Shown: piece after piece, positions 6,639 to 7,557 of the stretch
Layout of the letters: every line of letters begins with the position of its first letter
Numbering within the stretch: position 1 is the stretch's first letter
Assembly (NCBI GenBank): GCA_027064945.1
Contig: JAMOPB010000428.1
Span: 1-7,557, forward strand
Source of the DNA: Candidatus Cloacimonadota bacterium
Lineage (GTDB): Bacteria > Cloacimonadota > Cloacimonadia > Cloacimonadales > TCS61
Length of the DNA: 7,557 nucleotides
Direction: 5' to 3'
The notes under the pieces: model-generated
Databases searched by the model: none
What the model saw: the letters and a program-made list of their open reading frames with translations, nothing else
What the model was told of the DNA's origin: nothing
Translations under genes and position numbers: made by a program

Positions 6639-7417
6639 TAATTATTCTCTTCTTGTTCTTGTTTTTTATCATCTTTTTTCTTCTCATCGTTTTTTGGAAG
6701 GTTACTTAAGGCAATCACAGCACCACAGACGGATCCTGATGAATTTCTTACCACAGCACTTTTTAGAGTTATGTGCTTTTTCAGTGATGGGAAGAAATTG
6801 TTTTGTGATGGTTGTTTAGAGCCTGATTTTATAACTGAAATAGCATATTTTTTTATGTTATTTTCAATTTCCGGGTTAAAATTTGAATCTACGATACTTG
6901 TTTTTTCTTGGAAAGGTGGGAATATATCCAGTAGAAGATCATTCACGTAAACAATTGCACCTTTGCTATCTAGAACAAGAAAACCATCTCCAGCTAAATT
7001 TAAGATAGCTTGTATTCGATTGTGATGTTCAACAATTTTCTCCTTTTTCAGTAAATCGAATTTTGCTATTGATTTTACCGAATCTACCAATACTTCAATT
7101 ATAGCGTAAAATTCTTTATCAGTAGTTTTCTTAAATTCTTCCAAATCAAGATCAATATTGTAGATTCCTTGACTTAGATCTTTTAAAATTTGGTGAATTT
7201 CCGTAAAAGCTTTTTTCAAGAATATCGGAATATAAGAGATTACAATTATACCAAAAACTATTTGGATAAATGAAGTAATATAAATGGTATTTTGCAAATC
7301 TATCTTATGATCAAAGTCATCCGGGATTAATTTCAAAATAATAATATTTTGTAAAATAGAAATCGCTAAAATTAAAATAATAATCCAGCGAATTTTAGCG
7401 GAAAAGGATAAATTCAT
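6638..7417 (-). CDS. Membrane PAS-domain sensor-like protein lacking an output domain
   Basis: This 259-aa protein has two hydrophobic segments (about 10-30 and 44-66) separated by only about 13 residues, so almost nothing is exposed outside the membrane. A helical linker that may be HAMP-like follows (about 67-125), then a PAS domain (about 130-240) with NRIQAILNLAGDGFLVLD, GAIVYVNDLLLDIFPP and a closing GSVCGAVIALSNL. The protein ends in a charged low-complexity tail (residues 242-259, Lys/Asp/Glu/Gln). The front part looks like that of a sensor histidine kinase, but no kinase, GGDEF, EAL or methyl-accepting region follows. Recent truncation is unlikely, because rluD begins on the stop codon itself. 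AGGAG lies 6 nt before the ATG, right at the end of the upstream RCK gene. It may sense membrane or redox state, or regulate the neighbouring RCK protein; both are inference. Confidence 0.75.
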   Translation of the reverse strand: MNLSFSAKIRWIIILILAISILQNIIILKLIPDDFDHKIDLQNTIYITSFIQIVFGIIVISYIPIFLKKAFTEIHQILKDLSQGIYNIDLDLEEFKKTTDKEFYAIIEVLVDSVKSIAKFDLLKKEKIVEHHNRIQAILNLAGDGFLVLDSKGAIVYVNDLLLDIFPPFQEKTSIVDSNFNPEIENNIKKYAISVIKSGSKQPSQNNFFPSLKKHITLKSAVVRNSSGSVCGAVIALSNLPKNDEKKKDDKKQEQEENN

Positions 7418-7419
7418 TT

Positions 7420-7557
7420 TTAGCTCCTATCAGAAGTTTCGTTTATCAATTGATTTATTTTAACTTTAGGACCAATCATTACTAAAATATCATCATCTTT
7501 AATTATATCATTTGCACCTGGCATATCATTTATTTTATGTACAATCTTATTTTCTCC
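7420..7557 (-). CDS. C-terminal end of a TrkA/Ktr-type RCK protein (partial)
   Basis: Only the last 45 codons are in the window; the gene continues past the right edge. The visible peptide contains DMPGANDIIKDDDILVMIGP, which fits the end of the RCK_C (TrkA-C) domain, whose usual pattern is a Pro, then an Asp-x-Ile-x-x-x-Asp stretch and a hydrophobic Val-x-x-Gly strand. Proteins with this domain are cytosolic subunits that regulate K+ uptake (TrkA, KtrA) or are parts of other ion channels and transporters. The N-terminal NAD-binding domain cannot be seen here, so the exact type is open. The TAA stop is 2 nt before the ATG of the PAS gene, and that gene's ribosome site overlaps its last codons, so the two genes are probably co-translated. 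Confidence 0.68.
   Translation of the reverse strand, partial: GENKIVHKINDMPGANDIIKDDDILVMIGPKVKINQLINETSDRS
7424..7428 (-). promoter_or_regulatory. Ribosome binding site of the PAS gene, inside the end of the RCK gene
   Basis: AGGAG lies within the last sense codons (AGG AGC) of the RCK-protein gene and 6 nt before the PAS ATG at 7417. It fixes the PAS start and indicates translation linked to the upstream gene. Confidence 0.75.

Noticed and set aside
6638..6720. Frameshift or decay explaining the missing kinase domain of the PAS protein
   Set aside because: The stop codon overlaps the rluD start by one base, leaving no room for remnants of a lost domain.

Overview
The window is about 7.5 kb of AT-rich bacterial DNA with every supported gene on the minus strand, so transcription runs from high to low coordinates. 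The proteins point to a Gram-negative-type, two-membrane cell: a TolC-like outer-membrane channel, a periplasmic adaptor and a membrane-anchored HtrA protease. Most starts have clear Shine-Dalgarno sequences (GGAGG, GGAGGAG, AAGGA), which argues against typical Bacteroidetes, where such sites are rare. A low-GC, SD-using diderm lineage such as Cloacimonadota would fit, but this is an inference from style and gene content and no marker gene proves it.

In transcription order the layout is: the 3' end of a TrkA/Ktr-type RCK protein (7557-7420); a two-TM PAS protein without an output domain (7417-6638); an RluD-family 23S rRNA pseudouridine synthase whose start overlaps the PAS stop by one base (6638-5664); a 62-nt gap; a two-TM protein with DUF445-like features (5601-5017); a TolC-family outer-membrane protein (5006-3771); an HtrA/DegS-like serine protease (3755-2598); a MacA/HlyD-like adaptor lipoprotein (2578-1475); and a FabK-like flavoprotein of the nitronate monooxygenase superfamily (1450-434). 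The last five genes are 10-24 nt apart. The run ends in a strong intrinsic terminator (370-416). After it comes a separate small unit: a 45-aa membrane or exported peptide (219-82) followed by its own intrinsic terminator (about 27-74).

The central block is concerned with the envelope: channel, adaptor and protease quality control sit together, but no inner-membrane efflux pump (RND or ABC permease) lies between or beside them. The FabK-like gene may add fatty-acid synthesis for membrane lipids to the same transcript. The upstream block (RCK protein, PAS protein, RluD) combines potassium-transport regulation, sensing and ribosome modification.

I saw no tRNA, rRNA, CRISPR array, insertion sequence or phage gene. 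There is no compelling evidence of a wholly new system. The observations most worth following are the transporter-less TolC/protease/adaptor arrangement, the small peptide gene between two terminators, and the PAS protein lacking an output domain.
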